Part shown: piece after piece, positions 47,463-56,445 of the stretch
Layout of the letters: each line of letters starts with the position of its first letter
Position numbering within the stretch: position 1 is the first letter of the stretch
Source of the DNA: Limnobaculum allomyrinae
GTDB taxonomy: Bacteria > Pseudomonadota > Gammaproteobacteria > Enterobacterales > Enterobacteriaceae
Direction: 5' to 3'
Assembly: GCF_016649425.1 (NCBI RefSeq)
Contig: NZ_JADRCR010000002.1
Location: 258,575 to 322,574 of the forward strand
DNA: 64,000 bases
Position numbers and translations under genes: made by a program
Notes under the pieces: generated by a model
Database searches by the model: none
What the model saw: the letters and a program-made list of their open reading frames with translations, nothing else
What the model was told of the DNA's origin: nothing

Positions 47463-47695
47463 TTCGAATCCCCATTAATAGATAATTAACTCATGTCACT
47501 ACTATTTTTATGGCGATACTATCCCAGAAATAAAAAACAGCATATGAGCCTTGAACGAAAATGTGGCTTAACGCAAAGACTATATAATGGCCTTTCATTC
47601 AGTATTACTGTAAAGAGAATGGTTGGGTTTTTTGTATCCTTCCGATAGCCATCTGTGTAAAATCCTCCCCATTGCACCTATCAGAAAACTATTTC

Positions 47696-47715
47696 ATGTA
47701 CATACTGTTGTACAT
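47696..47715. promoter_or_regulatory. 20-bp palindrome upstream of prfC
   Basis: ATGTACA and TGTACAT, spaced by 6 bp, form a dyad 18 bp before the prfC start. It could be an operator or a leader hairpin. No matching regulator is known to me. Confidence 0.35.
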
Positions 47716-47732
47716 ATCTGAGAACTAAATAC

Positions 47733-49322
47733 ATGAAAGATACTTCAAGAGCCGCAGAAATAGCGTGCCGACGCACGTTTGCGATTATTTCTCACCCCGA
47801 TGCGGGTAAAACAACCATTACTGAAAAAGTTCTGTTGTTCGGACAGGCGATTCAGACTGCCGGTACGGTAAAAGGGCGTGGTTCTAACCAACATGCCAAA
47901 TCCGACTGGATGGAAATGGAAAAGCAGCGTGGTATTTCGATTACTACCTCGGTAATGCAGTTCCCGTATAAAGAGTGTCTGGTAAACCTGCTGGATACCC
48001 CAGGGCATGAAGACTTCTCTGAAGATACCTACCGTACTCTGACGGCCGTTGACTGCTGTTTGATGGTTATCGATGCGGCAAAAGGTGTAGAGGATCGTAC
48101 CCGTAAGCTGATGGAAGTCACCCGTCTGCGCGATACGCCAATTTTAACCTTTATGAACAAGCTGGATCGGGATATTCGCGATCCTATGGAGCTGTTGGAT
48201 GAGGTAGAGAGTGAACTGAAAATTATGTGTTCACCGATCACCTGGCCTATCGGCTGCGGTAAGTTGTTTAAAGGGGTTTACCACTTATATAAAGATGAAA
48301 CCTATCTGTATCAAAGTGGTAAAGGCCATACCATTCAGGAAGTTCGGATTGTGAAAGGGCTGAATAATCCTGAACTGGATGCAGCGGTGGGTGAAGATTT
48401 AGCTGCACAGCTGCGCGAAGAGTTGGAGCTGGTACAAGGCGCTTCCCATGAATTTGAACTGGAGTCTTTCCTGGCGGGTGAATTGACGCCGGTATTCTTT
48501 GGTACTGCGTTGGGTAACTTTGGTGTAGACCATATGCTGGACGGTTTGGTTGACTGGGCTCCGGCACCAATGCCGCGTAAAACCGATGTGCGGGAAGTCT
48601 CCGCCACGGAAGAGAAGTTTTCCGGTTTTGTCTTTAAGATTCAGGCCAATATGGATCCGAAACACCGCGATCGTGTAGCTTTTATGCGAGTGGTGTCAGG
48701 TACTTACGAGAAAGGAATGAAACTACGTCAGGTTCGTTTAGGTAAAGATGTGGTTATTTCTGATGTGTTGACGTTTATGGCCGGTGACCGTTCTCATGTG
48801 GAAGAGGCTTATCCGGGCGACATTATCGGTCTGCATAACCACGGTACCATTCAAATCGGTGATACTTTCACTCAGGGTGAAGATATGAAATTCACCGGTA
48901 TTCCAAACTTTGCTCCTGAACTGTTCCGCCGTATCCGCCTGAAAGATCCATTGAAGCAGAAGCAGTTGCTTAAAGGGCTGGTACAGCTTTCTGAAGAGGG
49001 CGCGGTTCAGGTCTTCCGACCAATCGCTAATAATGACCTGATTGTTGGTGCCGTTGGGGTACTTCAGTTTGATGTGGTCGTCGCTCGCCTGAAAAGTGAA
49101 TATAACGTAGAAGCGATTTATGAATCAGTGAACGTTTCTACCGCTCGCTGGATTGAATGCAGTGATGCGAAAAAGCTGGAAGAGTTTAAGCGTAAGAATG
49201 AGTTGAACGTTGCTTTAGATGGTGGTGAGAACCTGAGCTATATTGCGCCAACCATGGTTAACCTGAATCTGACTCAAGAGCGTTACCCGGATATCGTATT
49301 CCGTAAAACCCGTGAGCATTAA
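47733..49322 (+). CDS. prfC: Peptide chain release factor 3 (PrfC)
   Basis: This 529-residue translational GTPase removes RF1/RF2 from the ribosome after termination. The GTP-binding motifs are SHPDAGKTT (about 20-28, G1), DTPGHEDFS (G3) and NKLD (G4). Domains II and III follow, and the length equals E. coli RF3. A terminator follows. Upstream is a 270-bp region with a palindrome at 47696. Confidence 0.98.
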   Translation: MKDTSRAAEIACRRTFAIISHPDAGKTTITEKVLLFGQAIQTAGTVKGRGSNQHAKSDWMEMEKQRGISITTSVMQFPYKECLVNLLDTPGHEDFSEDTYRTLTAVDCCLMVIDAAKGVEDRTRKLMEVTRLRDTPILTFMNKLDRDIRDPMELLDEVESELKIMCSPITWPIGCGKLFKGVYHLYKDETYLYQSGKGHTIQEVRIVKGLNNPELDAAVGEDLAAQLREELELVQGASHEFELESFLAGELTPVFFGTALGNFGVDHMLDGLVDWAPAPMPRKTDVREVSATEEKFSGFVFKIQANMDPKHRDRVAFMRVVSGTYEKGMKLRQVRLGKDVVISDVLTFMAGDRSHVEEAYPGDIIGLHNHGTIQIGDTFTQGEDMKFTGIPNFAPELFRRIRLKDPLKQKQLLKGLVQLSEEGAVQVFRPIANNDLIVGAVGVLQFDVVVARLKSEYNVEAIYESVNVSTARWIECSDAKKLEEFKRKNELNVALDGGENLSYIAPTMVNLNLTQERYPDIVFRKTREH

Positions 49323-49368
49323 TAGTGATAGTTAGTCTCTGATTTCACTATTTTAGTGCAGTGTGAAG

Positions 49369-49397
49369 GCCTGACGTTTTACGTCGGGCTTTTTTTA
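49369..49397 (+). terminator. Rho-independent terminator of prfC
   Basis: GCCTGACG and CGTCGGGC form an 8-bp stem with a wobble and a TTTTA loop, followed by a run of T, 46 bp beyond prfC. Confidence 0.85.
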
Positions 49398-49848
49398 TGC
49401 TGTTTAACCAGTATTTAACTTTGTAATTATAAGCATGATTACAAAAATTTTGTGATCTATACAACAGTTTACCGAGGGTGTTCTATAGTTATACAGGTAG
49501 CCAATCGCATATTTAAGGCCAATATTTAACAGATTATATTAAGGTGTTGCTGATAGGTGACAGTTAGCGTCCAATTAATTCAATGAGTTATAATTTTTTG
49601 TTATTTAAATGTTATTAATACATTGAATTTGTCGCTAAAAAACAACACTTTCATGCTTTGTTATATGCCACGTTGTCAATAATCTATTGATTTATCATCA
49701 TTTCAACTGATGTGGCCCAATAATTGCAACGCTATTCACGTTTATTGGCTAATTGTATCGTGCAGTTAGCCGATATAACCAGATAAGTCACTAACCAGTG
49801 ATTTGATTTATCTGTTATTCCTGTATTTAAACCTAAAGGTAATCATCA
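49398..49848. promoter_or_regulatory. Long A+T-rich upstream region of osmY
   Basis: There is no gene in these 450 bp. The A+T-rich sequence fits the long, H-NS-, Lrp- and CRP-influenced upstream region known for E. coli osmY, a sigma-S-dependent gene. I could not place a specific promoter with confidence. CTATAGTTATAC near 49486 is one candidate -10. Confidence 0.35.
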
Positions 49849-50496
49849 ATGAAAAATGTACCCTTAGCACGTTCTTTGATCGCCATAGTATTCAGTACGG
49901 TTGTTGTCAGCGGGAGCGCATGGGCTGAAGAAACCGTGGCAACTAAGGCCGAAAATGCCGTTGAAAAAGTCAGTACATCCATTGATAAGTCGGTTGATAA
50001 AGTCGGTTCCTCTATCGATAACTCGATGAAGAAAGTCGATAACTTTATGGGTGACAGCACGATTACGGCAAAAGTAAAAAGCGCGTTATTAGATCATAAG
50101 AGCATCGAAAGTACACATATCTCCGTTGAGACTACCGGTGGTGTCGTCACCCTGAGTGGTTTTGTCACCAGTACTGAACAGATGACCCAGGCCAATGAAG
50201 TGGTAGAAAAGGTCGAGGGGGTGAAATCTGTTAGCAACAAACTTCAGGTACAAGAAGATAAAAGCGGTACGGTAGAGGGCTATGTAAGTGACTCTGCGAT
50301 TACCAGCGAAGTTAAAGCCAAGTTACTGGCGGATAAAATCGTCCCTTCTCGCAAAATCAAAGTTGAAACCAGCGAAGGGGTGGTATTACTGACCGGTAAT
50401 GTTGATAAACCGGCTCAGGCTAAACAGGCTGAAAGTATTGCTAAACAAGTAAAAGGCGTTAAAACCGTGAAAAACGATTTGGTTGTAAAACACTAA
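49849..50496 (+). CDS. osmY: OsmY, periplasmic BON-domain stress protein
   Basis: The 215-residue protein has a signal peptide (cleavage near SAWA-E, residue 25), a Lys/Ser/Val-rich linker with heptad-like SIDKSVDKVGSSIDNSMKKV, and two BON domains (about 65-135 and 145-213). E. coli OsmY has 201 residues; the extra length is in the linker. It is a hyperosmotic and stationary-phase protein with envelope-protecting or chaperone-like activity. A perfect 12-bp hairpin and a CsbD-like gene follow. Confidence 0.94.
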   Translation: MKNVPLARSLIAIVFSTVVVSGSAWAEETVATKAENAVEKVSTSIDKSVDKVGSSIDNSMKKVDNFMGDSTITAKVKSALLDHKSIESTHISVETTGGVVTLSGFVTSTEQMTQANEVVEKVEGVKSVSNKLQVQEDKSGTVEGYVSDSAITSEVKAKLLADKIVPSRKIKVETSEGVVLLTGNVDKPAQAKQAESIAKQVKGVKTVKNDLVVKH

Positions 50497-50509
50497 CCGT
50501 TAAGATGGT

Positions 50510-50537
50510 GCAGTAAAGCGTGTTAACGCTTTACTGC
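50510..50537 (+). terminator. Hairpin between osmY and the CsbD-like gene
   Basis: GCAGTAAAGCGT and ACGCTTTACTGC form a perfect 12-bp stem with a GTTA loop. Without a T tract it may stabilise the osmY mRNA end or weaken readthrough. Confidence 0.5.
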
Positions 50538-50558
50538 CAGTCTGACTGAGGAGCTATT

Positions 50559-50750
50559 ATGATGAATAGTGATATTATTCTGGGCAGACTAAAGCAGTGG
50601 AAAGGCTCTATCCGGCTCTGGTGGGCTGAAATGGCCGGTATAGAAGATGAATTTTTTGCCGGAAACAGTGACTGGCTCTCGGGAATTCTGCAAGAAGATT
50701 ACGGAAAAGAGCAAGAAAGGGTATCCTCTGAGTCGAGAACCCATCATTAA
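50559..50750 (+). CDS. CsbD-family stress protein
   Basis: The 63-residue product reads LKQWKGSIRLWWAEM...FFAGNSDWLSGILQEDYG, which follows the CsbD pattern (K-Q-x-K-G ... G-x(4)-L-x-G-x-[IL]-Q-E-x-Y-G) seen in E. coli YjbJ. CsbD proteins accumulate in the general stress response; their molecular role is unknown. The start has GAGGAG 6 nt before ATG 50559; a second ATG follows directly. Its position 62 bp after osmY suggests shared stress control. Confidence 0.75.
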   Translation: MMNSDIILGRLKQWKGSIRLWWAEMAGIEDEFFAGNSDWLSGILQEDYGKEQERVSSESRTHH

Positions 50751-50768
50751 AAATTAGAAGGTTAGTAT

Positions 50769-51770
50769 TTGGGAAACAGAATACCTGTCACTCTGGGATG
50801 TAAAGAACCATTGATCCATAAGCCGGAAAGACCAGGCAAAATTGCACTGGTTTGTGAGGGCGGAGGACAGCGGGGGATTTTTACAGCCGGAGTACTGGAT
50901 CAGTTTCAACGAACAGGCTTCGATCCCTTTGACTTGATGATTGGTACCTCCGCGGGAGCACAAAATTTGTCGGCCTATATTTGTGGTCAGGCAGGTTATG
51001 CTCGCCGGGTTATCGTTCGCTATTCCACCTCACCGTTATTTTTTAATCCCATTCGCTTTGCTCGTGGCGGACATATGATTGATATTGATTGGCTGATCGA
51101 TACTGTCACTGAACAAATGCCGCTAAATATGACTTATGCACTCGAGCGTATGGCAAAAGGGCGGGAGTTTTACATGTGCGCCTGCCGCGGTGATGATTTT
51201 ACACCAACCTATTTTCCTGCCGAGCAGCAAAGCTGGTTACAGGTACTGAAGGCTTCCAGCGCTATTCCCGGATTTTATCGTGCCGGAATAGAAATTGATG
51301 GTGTCTACTATATGGATGGCGGCATCAGTGATGCTGTTCCGGTAGAAGAAGCCTATCGACGGGGAGCGGATACCATTGTGGTCATCAGAACCGTTCCATC
51401 GCAGGTCTACTATACTCCTGCCTGGATGAAACATATGGAGCGCTGGTTTCCTGACGATACCAGTCTGCCTCAAACGTTGCGCATTCTTCATCAGCATGAA
51501 GTGAGCTATACCCGTACTCAACAGTTTATTGAGAACCCACCTGATGGCGTGCAGATTTTAGAGATATTTCCGCCGAAGCCATTGGCCAGCAAAGCCTTAG
51601 GCAGTCGAATTGCCTCACTGAATCGGGATTACCACTTGGGCAAACAATGTGGCCGCTATTTTCTGGCTACCCTTGGGCGTTCTTTACTGCGTTATGAAGA
51701 GCTAAAACAAAAGAACACCACGAATATTCTTTCTCGTCCACGACAGACTGATATGATAAGTCCGCAATAA
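50769..51770 (+). CDS. yjjU: Patatin-like phospholipase YjjU
   Basis: I use the TTG start at 50769, 7 nt after AGAAGG, because the product then begins MGNRIPVTLG, matching E. coli YjjU MGQRIPVTLG. The 333-residue protein has the patatin oxyanion motif GGGQRG (about 30-35), the nucleophile elbow GTSAG (about 60-64) and the catalytic Asp in DGGISDAVPV. It is a predicted acyl hydrolase. The tail is shorter than in E. coli (357). yjjV follows within 27 bp. Confidence 0.93.
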   Translation: MGNRIPVTLGCKEPLIHKPERPGKIALVCEGGGQRGIFTAGVLDQFQRTGFDPFDLMIGTSAGAQNLSAYICGQAGYARRVIVRYSTSPLFFNPIRFARGGHMIDIDWLIDTVTEQMPLNMTYALERMAKGREFYMCACRGDDFTPTYFPAEQQSWLQVLKASSAIPGFYRAGIEIDGVYYMDGGISDAVPVEEAYRRGADTIVVIRTVPSQVYYTPAWMKHMERWFPDDTSLPQTLRILHQHEVSYTRTQQFIENPPDGVQILEIFPPKPLASKALGSRIASLNRDYHLGKQCGRYFLATLGRSLLRYEELKQKNTTNILSRPRQTDMISPQ

Positions 51771-51796
51771 TTCGATTTTCCTATTGTGGAGGTTGT

Positions 51797-52576
51797 GTGA
51801 CGCCCGTATTTATTGATACCCATTGCCACTTTGATTTCCCCCCTTTTGTTCATCATGAACAGGAAAGCCTGACATTAGCCGCAGAGTCTGGCGTTGAGCG
51901 CATTATCGTTCCGGCCGTCACCAGTGAAATGTTTGATGGGATAATTCAACTTACCCGTCAGTTTTCGGCAATTTATGGCGCGTTAGGCTTACATCCCCTG
52001 TATATCGACTCACATCGGGAAGAAGGGCTACAGCAGTTAGCACAGCTGTTGGAGCAAAATGATGGCAAAATTGTTGCAGTGGGAGAGATAGGGCTGGATG
52101 ACTATATGGAAACGCCGCAGTCTGAACGACAATTATGGCTGTTATCGGAGCAGCTTAAACTGGCAAAACGCTTTGATTTGCCGGTAATTCTGCACTCTCG
52201 TCGTACTCATGATAAGTTAGCCAGCGTATTAAAGCAGCATCCGTTACCTCGTACTGGTGTCGTACATGGTTTTTCCGGCAGTTTGTCTCAGGCACAGGCC
52301 TTTATTCGGCAGGGCTATTCTATTGGCGTTGGCGGAGTTATTACCTATGAACGAGCACAGAAAACCCGCAAAGTCATGGCGCAACTGCCGTTAACATCAC
52401 TGGTGTTGGAAACGGATGCACCGGATATGCCGCTGTCAGGATTTCAGGGACAACCTAACCGCCCTGAGCGGGTTAAATTGGTATTTGAGCAGCTATGTCA
52501 ACTGCGAAGTGAGTCCGCCAGTGAGATTGCGCAGCAGCTGTATATCAATAGTGTTACGCTGTTTCGCTGCGGTTAA
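51797..52576 (+). CDS. yjjV: TatD-family metal-dependent hydrolase YjjV
   Basis: The 259-residue TIM-barrel protein begins TPVFIDTHCHFDFP, with the metal-binding H-x-H, and includes AVGEIGLDDY, VILHSRR and VLETDAPDMPLSG. TatD enzymes are metal-dependent nucleases or hydrolases. The start is GTG 51797, 4 nt after TGGAGG. It is cotranscribed with yjjU and overlaps the convergent ytjB stop by 4 bp. Confidence 0.94.
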   Translation: MTPVFIDTHCHFDFPPFVHHEQESLTLAAESGVERIIVPAVTSEMFDGIIQLTRQFSAIYGALGLHPLYIDSHREEGLQQLAQLLEQNDGKIVAVGEIGLDDYMETPQSERQLWLLSEQLKLAKRFDLPVILHSRRTHDKLASVLKQHPLPRTGVVHGFSGSLSQAQAFIRQGYSIGVGGVITYERAQKTRKVMAQLPLTSLVLETDAPDMPLSGFQGQPNRPERVKLVFEQLCQLRSESASEIAQQLYINSVTLFRCG

Positions 52577-53289
52577 CGATAAGGCCTCTTTTTGTGTGGG
52601 CGTTTCTTTTTATGCGCCCGGTGTACTGGTTTTTGTGTTTCCGAATCCGGGTGAGAGGCTTCTTTTGATTCAGAATCTCCGGCAGTTAACAGATAGGGTG
52701 ATTTTTTCCATCCGCTACGTTGTTGCATTAATAATGTACGACCCAGAATAATACCTATCACCATAGCTAACAGTAACATCAGACGTAGCATATTGGTGGT
52801 ATTGTCCACCTGCTCCGATTCCGTTGCCAGTATATGGGTATCCAGCGTCAGGCGGATAAACCCCAATGGCCCCTCCTTGCTATTAATCATTTCTACGATC
52901 TGCTGATTGAAATAGCTACCGGGGCGCTGTCCGTCAAGGGCAAGGCGGTCGCGAACGCTGGTACCATCACCCTGTTGGGCAATCAGCGTACCATCTACCT
53001 GATATACGGAAGCATCAAGGATCCGGCTATGTTCTGTCAGATGTTGTAGAATACTCTTGATTTTTTGGTCATCGATACCGTCGACCGGGCCATCTAACAG
53101 TGGCGCAAGGGTAAATGTCACCTGCTTTGCCAACGTGCGGGCAAGCTCCTGAGATTGTTTCGCTTGTGCTGCCTGACTGTTTAAGCTGAAATAGGAAACA
53201 CCCTGCATCAGGGCGACTAATAACGCCAGACAGAACAGAACAATAACAATGCGATGTAGGTGAAATTTGAATTTAAGCCGTTTGGTCAT
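52573..53289 (-). CDS. ytjB: YtjB (Smp) membrane protein
   Basis: The 238-residue protein has two transmembrane segments (about 14-34 and 165-185) around a periplasmic region with LARTLAKQVTFTLAPLL, typical of Smp, the virulence-associated membrane protein divergent from serB in E. coli. The C-terminus ends in a lysine/arginine-rich tail (KKKRPHKKRP), longer than in E. coli (214). Its biochemical role is unknown. It diverges from serB across 129 bp. Confidence 0.9.
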   Translation of the reverse strand: MTKRLKFKFHLHRIVIVLFCLALLVALMQGVSYFSLNSQAAQAKQSQELARTLAKQVTFTLAPLLDGPVDGIDDQKIKSILQHLTEHSRILDASVYQVDGTLIAQQGDGTSVRDRLALDGQRPGSYFNQQIVEMINSKEGPLGFIRLTLDTHILATESEQVDNTTNMLRLMLLLAMVIGIILGRTLLMQQRSGWKKSPYLLTAGDSESKEASHPDSETQKPVHRAHKKKRPHKKRPYR

Positions 53290-53418
53290 GCAACTACCTT
53301 ATGTGCCGAAGATGTTTTATGTTGCCAGAACTCTATTCATTAGGATAGCTTGGAACGCTGTTTTGCCATTGAAACCATTTTTTTGTGCAAAGAAGCCTCG
53401 TTTTTAAGGAGTTGTAGC

Positions 53419-54396
53419 ATGCCAATTAGCCTGACCTATAGCGATTTACCCGCGGAAATAGACTGCTGGCCGGGGTTGCCACTGTCATTGAGTGGTGACG
53501 AGGTCATGCCGCTTGACTATTGGGCCGGTCATACTGGCTGGCTACTGTATGGTAAAGGATTAGATAAACAGCGTTTATCTCAGTTTCAACGCAGGCTTTG
53601 TGAACCGCTGGTGGTGGTTTCCGCCTGGACGGTGGAAGAGTATCAGGTGATACGTCTGGCTGGCGTGTTATCCACTAAAGCGAAGAAGATCGCAGAAGAG
53701 TATCAGTTTGATGTCGCCCAAATGGGGAATTTGCCATCATTACGTTCACCGGGATTACTGGTGATGGATATGGACTCTACCGCTATTGAAATTGAGTGTA
53801 TTGATGAAATCGCCAAGCTGGCTGGCGTTGGTGAGCAGGTTGCCGAAGTTACTGAACGTGCAATGCGTGGTGAGCTGGATTTCGCTGCCAGTTTACGCCA
53901 AAGAGTCGCGACACTGAAAGATGCGGATTCCGCTATTCTTGAGCAAGTCAGAGAAGGATTACCGCTGATGCCAGGGTTAACCACACTGGTGGAAAAGTTG
54001 CATGAGGCAGGCTGGCACGTGGCAATTGTTTCCGGTGGATTCACCTATTTTGCCGACTATTTAAAAGAGAAGCTGGATCTGGTGTCGGTTTCTGCCAATC
54101 AGCTTGGTATTAAACAGGGTAAGCTGACCGGTAAAGTCACCGGCCCTATTGTAGATGCCAAATTTAAGGCGCTTAAACTACAGCAACTGGCAGAAGAGTT
54201 GTCGATTCCAATGGAGCAAACGGTGGCCATTGGTGACGGTGCTAATGACCTGAAAATGATTAAAGTAGCGAGTTTGGGGATTGCCTATCACGCGAAGCCG
54301 AAGGTGTACTCTAAAGCGAAGGTAGGGATTCGGTTTGCGAACTTGCTGGGGGTGTTGTGTATTTTGTCGGCGAGTCAGAATCATGAGGGGAAATAA
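53419..54396 (+). CDS. serB: Phosphoserine phosphatase SerB
   Basis: The start is ATG 53419 (MPISLTYSDLPAEI), with AAGGAG 8 nt upstream; the longer frame from 53350 is unsupported. This 325-residue HAD phosphatase makes the last step of serine synthesis. The nucleophile motif is MDMDSTAIE (about 115), SGG and GDGANDLKMI follow, and an ACT-like N-terminal domain is present. In E. coli radA follows directly; here a 400-bp repeat region separates them. Confidence 0.97.
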   Translation: MPISLTYSDLPAEIDCWPGLPLSLSGDEVMPLDYWAGHTGWLLYGKGLDKQRLSQFQRRLCEPLVVVSAWTVEEYQVIRLAGVLSTKAKKIAEEYQFDVAQMGNLPSLRSPGLLVMDMDSTAIEIECIDEIAKLAGVGEQVAEVTERAMRGELDFAASLRQRVATLKDADSAILEQVREGLPLMPGLTTLVEKLHEAGWHVAIVSGGFTYFADYLKEKLDLVSVSANQLGIKQGKLTGKVTGPIVDAKFKALKLQQLAEELSIPMEQTVAIGDGANDLKMIKVASLGIAYHAKPKVYSKAKVGIRFANLLGVLCILSASQNHEGK

Positions 54397-54514
54397 CATA
54401 ATATCTTCTCTTGCGTAGGTTTCGACCGCTTTAGGTGAGATGTTTTGGTTCGAAATTGTGCGGCGGCCGAGCAAGGGGCGTTAGGGCGAACGCCCCCTGC
54501 ACCCCCGCGCCTTC

Positions 54515-54666
54515 GCACACGAATTCAGGTCGCCTGACGGCGACTTCCCTCCGCCTTCATTCGGGTTTACGCACCGGCGCAGAGCCGCTCCCTACGTCGC
54601 TGCGCCTCGCCAAACCTCCCTGTTTGGCGTGCTACCCTCTTTCAGTTGTCGGCTGAATTCCAGTGC
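54515..54666. repeat. Dispersed repeat family A, copy 2
   Basis: The 152-bp element has ends GCACACGAATTCAG (54515-54528) and CTGAATTCCAGTGC (54653-54666) that match copy 1 at 41340-41565. The shared stretch CTCCGCCTTC-N-TTCGGGTTTACGCACCGGCGC is highly conserved. It is shorter than copy 1 because the middle differs. Confidence 0.75.
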
Positions 54667-54680
54667 TTATTGATAAGGTC

Positions 54681-54729
54681 AAGGACTAAGGACTAAGGAC
54701 TAAGGACTAAGGACTAAGGACTAAGGACT
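54681..54729 (+). repeat. Tandem repeat of 7 x AAGGACT
   Basis: Seven perfect copies of the heptamer AAGGACT run from 54681 to 54729, followed by degenerate AAGGGTC and AAGGTC units. The array ends 76 bp before the radA start, and the copy number may vary by slippage. Confidence 0.9.
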
Positions 54730-54805
54730 AAGGGTCAAGGTCAATGGCGGACGTGTTTTTTGTTTTTTTATTGTATGAACTGTTTTGGGATATTTTGAGG
54801 TAATT

Positions 54806-56185
54806 ATGGCGAAGCCAGCGAAACGAGCGTTTGTATGTAATGAGTGTGGTGCGGATTATCCGCGCTGGCAGGGGCAGTGTAGTGCTTGTAATGCCTGGAA
54901 CAGTATTACTGAGATTCGTCTTGCGGCCGCCTCTTCATCTCGTTCTGACCGTTTTTCTGGCTATGCCGGGGAAGGTGGGGTTAGTAAGGTTCAGAAGCTG
55001 TCGGATATTAGTCTGGAAGAGCTTCCTCGTTTTTCTACCGGTTTTAAAGAGTTTGATCGGGTGTTGGGCGGTGGTGTGGTGCCGGGCAGCGCGATCCTGA
55101 TTGGTGGTAATCCGGGGGCGGGTAAGAGTACTTTGTTGCTGCAAACCATGTGTAAGCTGGCCAGCCAAATGAAGACCCTGTACGTCACCGGGGAAGAGTC
55201 GTTACAGCAGGTAGCGATGCGTGCCCATCGTCTTGGTTTGCCAACGGAACATTTGCAGATGCTGTCGGAAACCAGTATTGAACAGATTTGCCTGATTGCA
55301 GAGCAAGAGCAACCTCGTCTGATGGTGATTGACTCTATTCAGGTGATGCATATGGCGGATATACAGTCTTCTCCGGGCAGTGTGGCTCAGGTAAGAGAGA
55401 GTGCCGCTTATTTAACCCGTTTTGCCAAGACCAAAGGTGTCGCCATTATTATGGTGGGCCACGTCACCAAAGATGGTTCGTTAGCTGGGCCTAAAGTACT
55501 GGAGCACTGTATTGATTGCTCGGTACTGTTAGATGGTGATTCAGATTCCCGTTATCGCACGATGCGCAGCCATAAAAACCGTTTTGGTGCGGTTAATGAG
55601 CTGGGGGTTTTTGCCATGACGGAACAAGGGTTGAAAGAGATTAATAACCCATCGGCTATTTTTCTTAGCCGTGGGGATGAGATTACCTCCGGCAGCTCGG
55701 TGATGGTGCTTTGGGAAGGGTCACGGCCTCTGTTAGTGGAAATTCAGGCGCTGGTGGATCACTCTATGCTGTCCAATCCTCGTCGGGTAGCGGTTGGCCT
55801 TGAGCAGAACCGGGTTGCACTGTTACTGGCGGTACTTCACCGCCACGGCGGTTTGCAAATGGCGGATCAGGATGTGTTTGTGAACGTGGTGGGGGGAGTT
55901 AAGGTGACGGAAACCAGTGCGGATCTGGCGCTGTTGCTCTCTCTGGTTTCCAGCCTGCGAGATCGCCCGTTGCCGGAAGATTTAGTGGTGTTTGGTGAAG
56001 TCGGACTAGCAGGTGAAATTCGTCCGGTTCCCAGCGGTCAGGAGCGTATTTCTGAGGCATCAAAACATGGTTTTAAACGCGCTATTGTTCCTCATGCAAA
56101 TGTGCCGAAAAAAAGTATTCCTAATATGCAGGTGTTTGGGGTGAAGAAGCTGTCGGATGCATTGAGTGTGTTGGAGGATCTTTGA
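54806..56185 (+). CDS. radA: DNA repair protein RadA (Sms)
   Basis: The start is ATG 54806 (MAKPAKRAFVCNEC), with TGAGG 5 nt upstream, rather than an earlier in-frame ATG at 54785. The 459-residue protein has a C4 zinc finger (CNEC...CSAC), a RecA-like ATPase with Walker A GGNPGAGKST (about 95) and the RadA-specific KNRFG motif, and a Lon-protease-like C-terminal domain. It helps branch migration and processing of recombination intermediates. Confidence 0.96.
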   Translation: MAKPAKRAFVCNECGADYPRWQGQCSACNAWNSITEIRLAAASSSRSDRFSGYAGEGGVSKVQKLSDISLEELPRFSTGFKEFDRVLGGGVVPGSAILIGGNPGAGKSTLLLQTMCKLASQMKTLYVTGEESLQQVAMRAHRLGLPTEHLQMLSETSIEQICLIAEQEQPRLMVIDSIQVMHMADIQSSPGSVAQVRESAAYLTRFAKTKGVAIIMVGHVTKDGSLAGPKVLEHCIDCSVLLDGDSDSRYRTMRSHKNRFGAVNELGVFAMTEQGLKEINNPSAIFLSRGDEITSGSSVMVLWEGSRPLLVEIQALVDHSMLSNPRRVAVGLEQNRVALLLAVLHRHGGLQMADQDVFVNVVGGVKVTETSADLALLLSLVSSLRDRPLPEDLVVFGEVGLAGEIRPVPSGQERISEASKHGFKRAIVPHANVPKKSIPNMQVFGVKKLSDALSVLEDL

Positions 56186-56218
56186 TGGGGCCGATAGGTG
56201 TTATTTCTTTATTTCAGC

Positions 56219-56377
56219 GGATATTCCGGCCGTAAAAGCTATGCACTAATATCGGCTGTGTGCTCGGCCGGGAGGGCTAGATACTTGGCTTTTGTGTGCT
56301 TCATAGTTAAGGATAAATTGTTTACCGACCGCTATCGGTGCCGATATAAGCACCATGTTTTTACGGTCGGAATATGC
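56219..56377. repeat. Inverted-repeat element, family B copies 2 and 3
   Basis: Two 38-bp segments, 56219-56256 and 56340-56377, are imperfect inverted copies of each other and of 26245-26282. They enclose 83 bp. The outer ends read GGATATTCCGG and CGGAATATGC. The element resembles a MITE or a REP pair and lies between the convergent radA and ygcE genes. Confidence 0.6.
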
Positions 56378-56412
56378 ATAGTTGCTGATTTATTAGGCTG
56401 ATTAGCAGTTCC

Positions 56413-56433
56413 AAGGGGCGCAAAGCGCCCCTT
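56413..56433 (+). terminator. Hairpin terminator between radA and ygcE
   Basis: AAGGGGCG and CGCCCCTT form an 8-bp stem with a 5-nt loop and a T-rich sequence following on the plus strand. Confidence 0.55.
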
Positions 56434-56445
56434 CTTATTATTAGG

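Larger units (their letters stand above)
54397..54805. other. Non-coding repeat region between serB and radA
   Basis: No gene is supported in these 409 bp. The region holds repeat family A copy 2, then a heptamer tandem array. Translations across it are low-complexity and not conserved. Confidence 0.6.

Noticed and set aside
54785-54805. Upstream in-frame start of radA
   Set aside because: The internal ATG has TGAGG at good spacing and matches the conserved MAK start.
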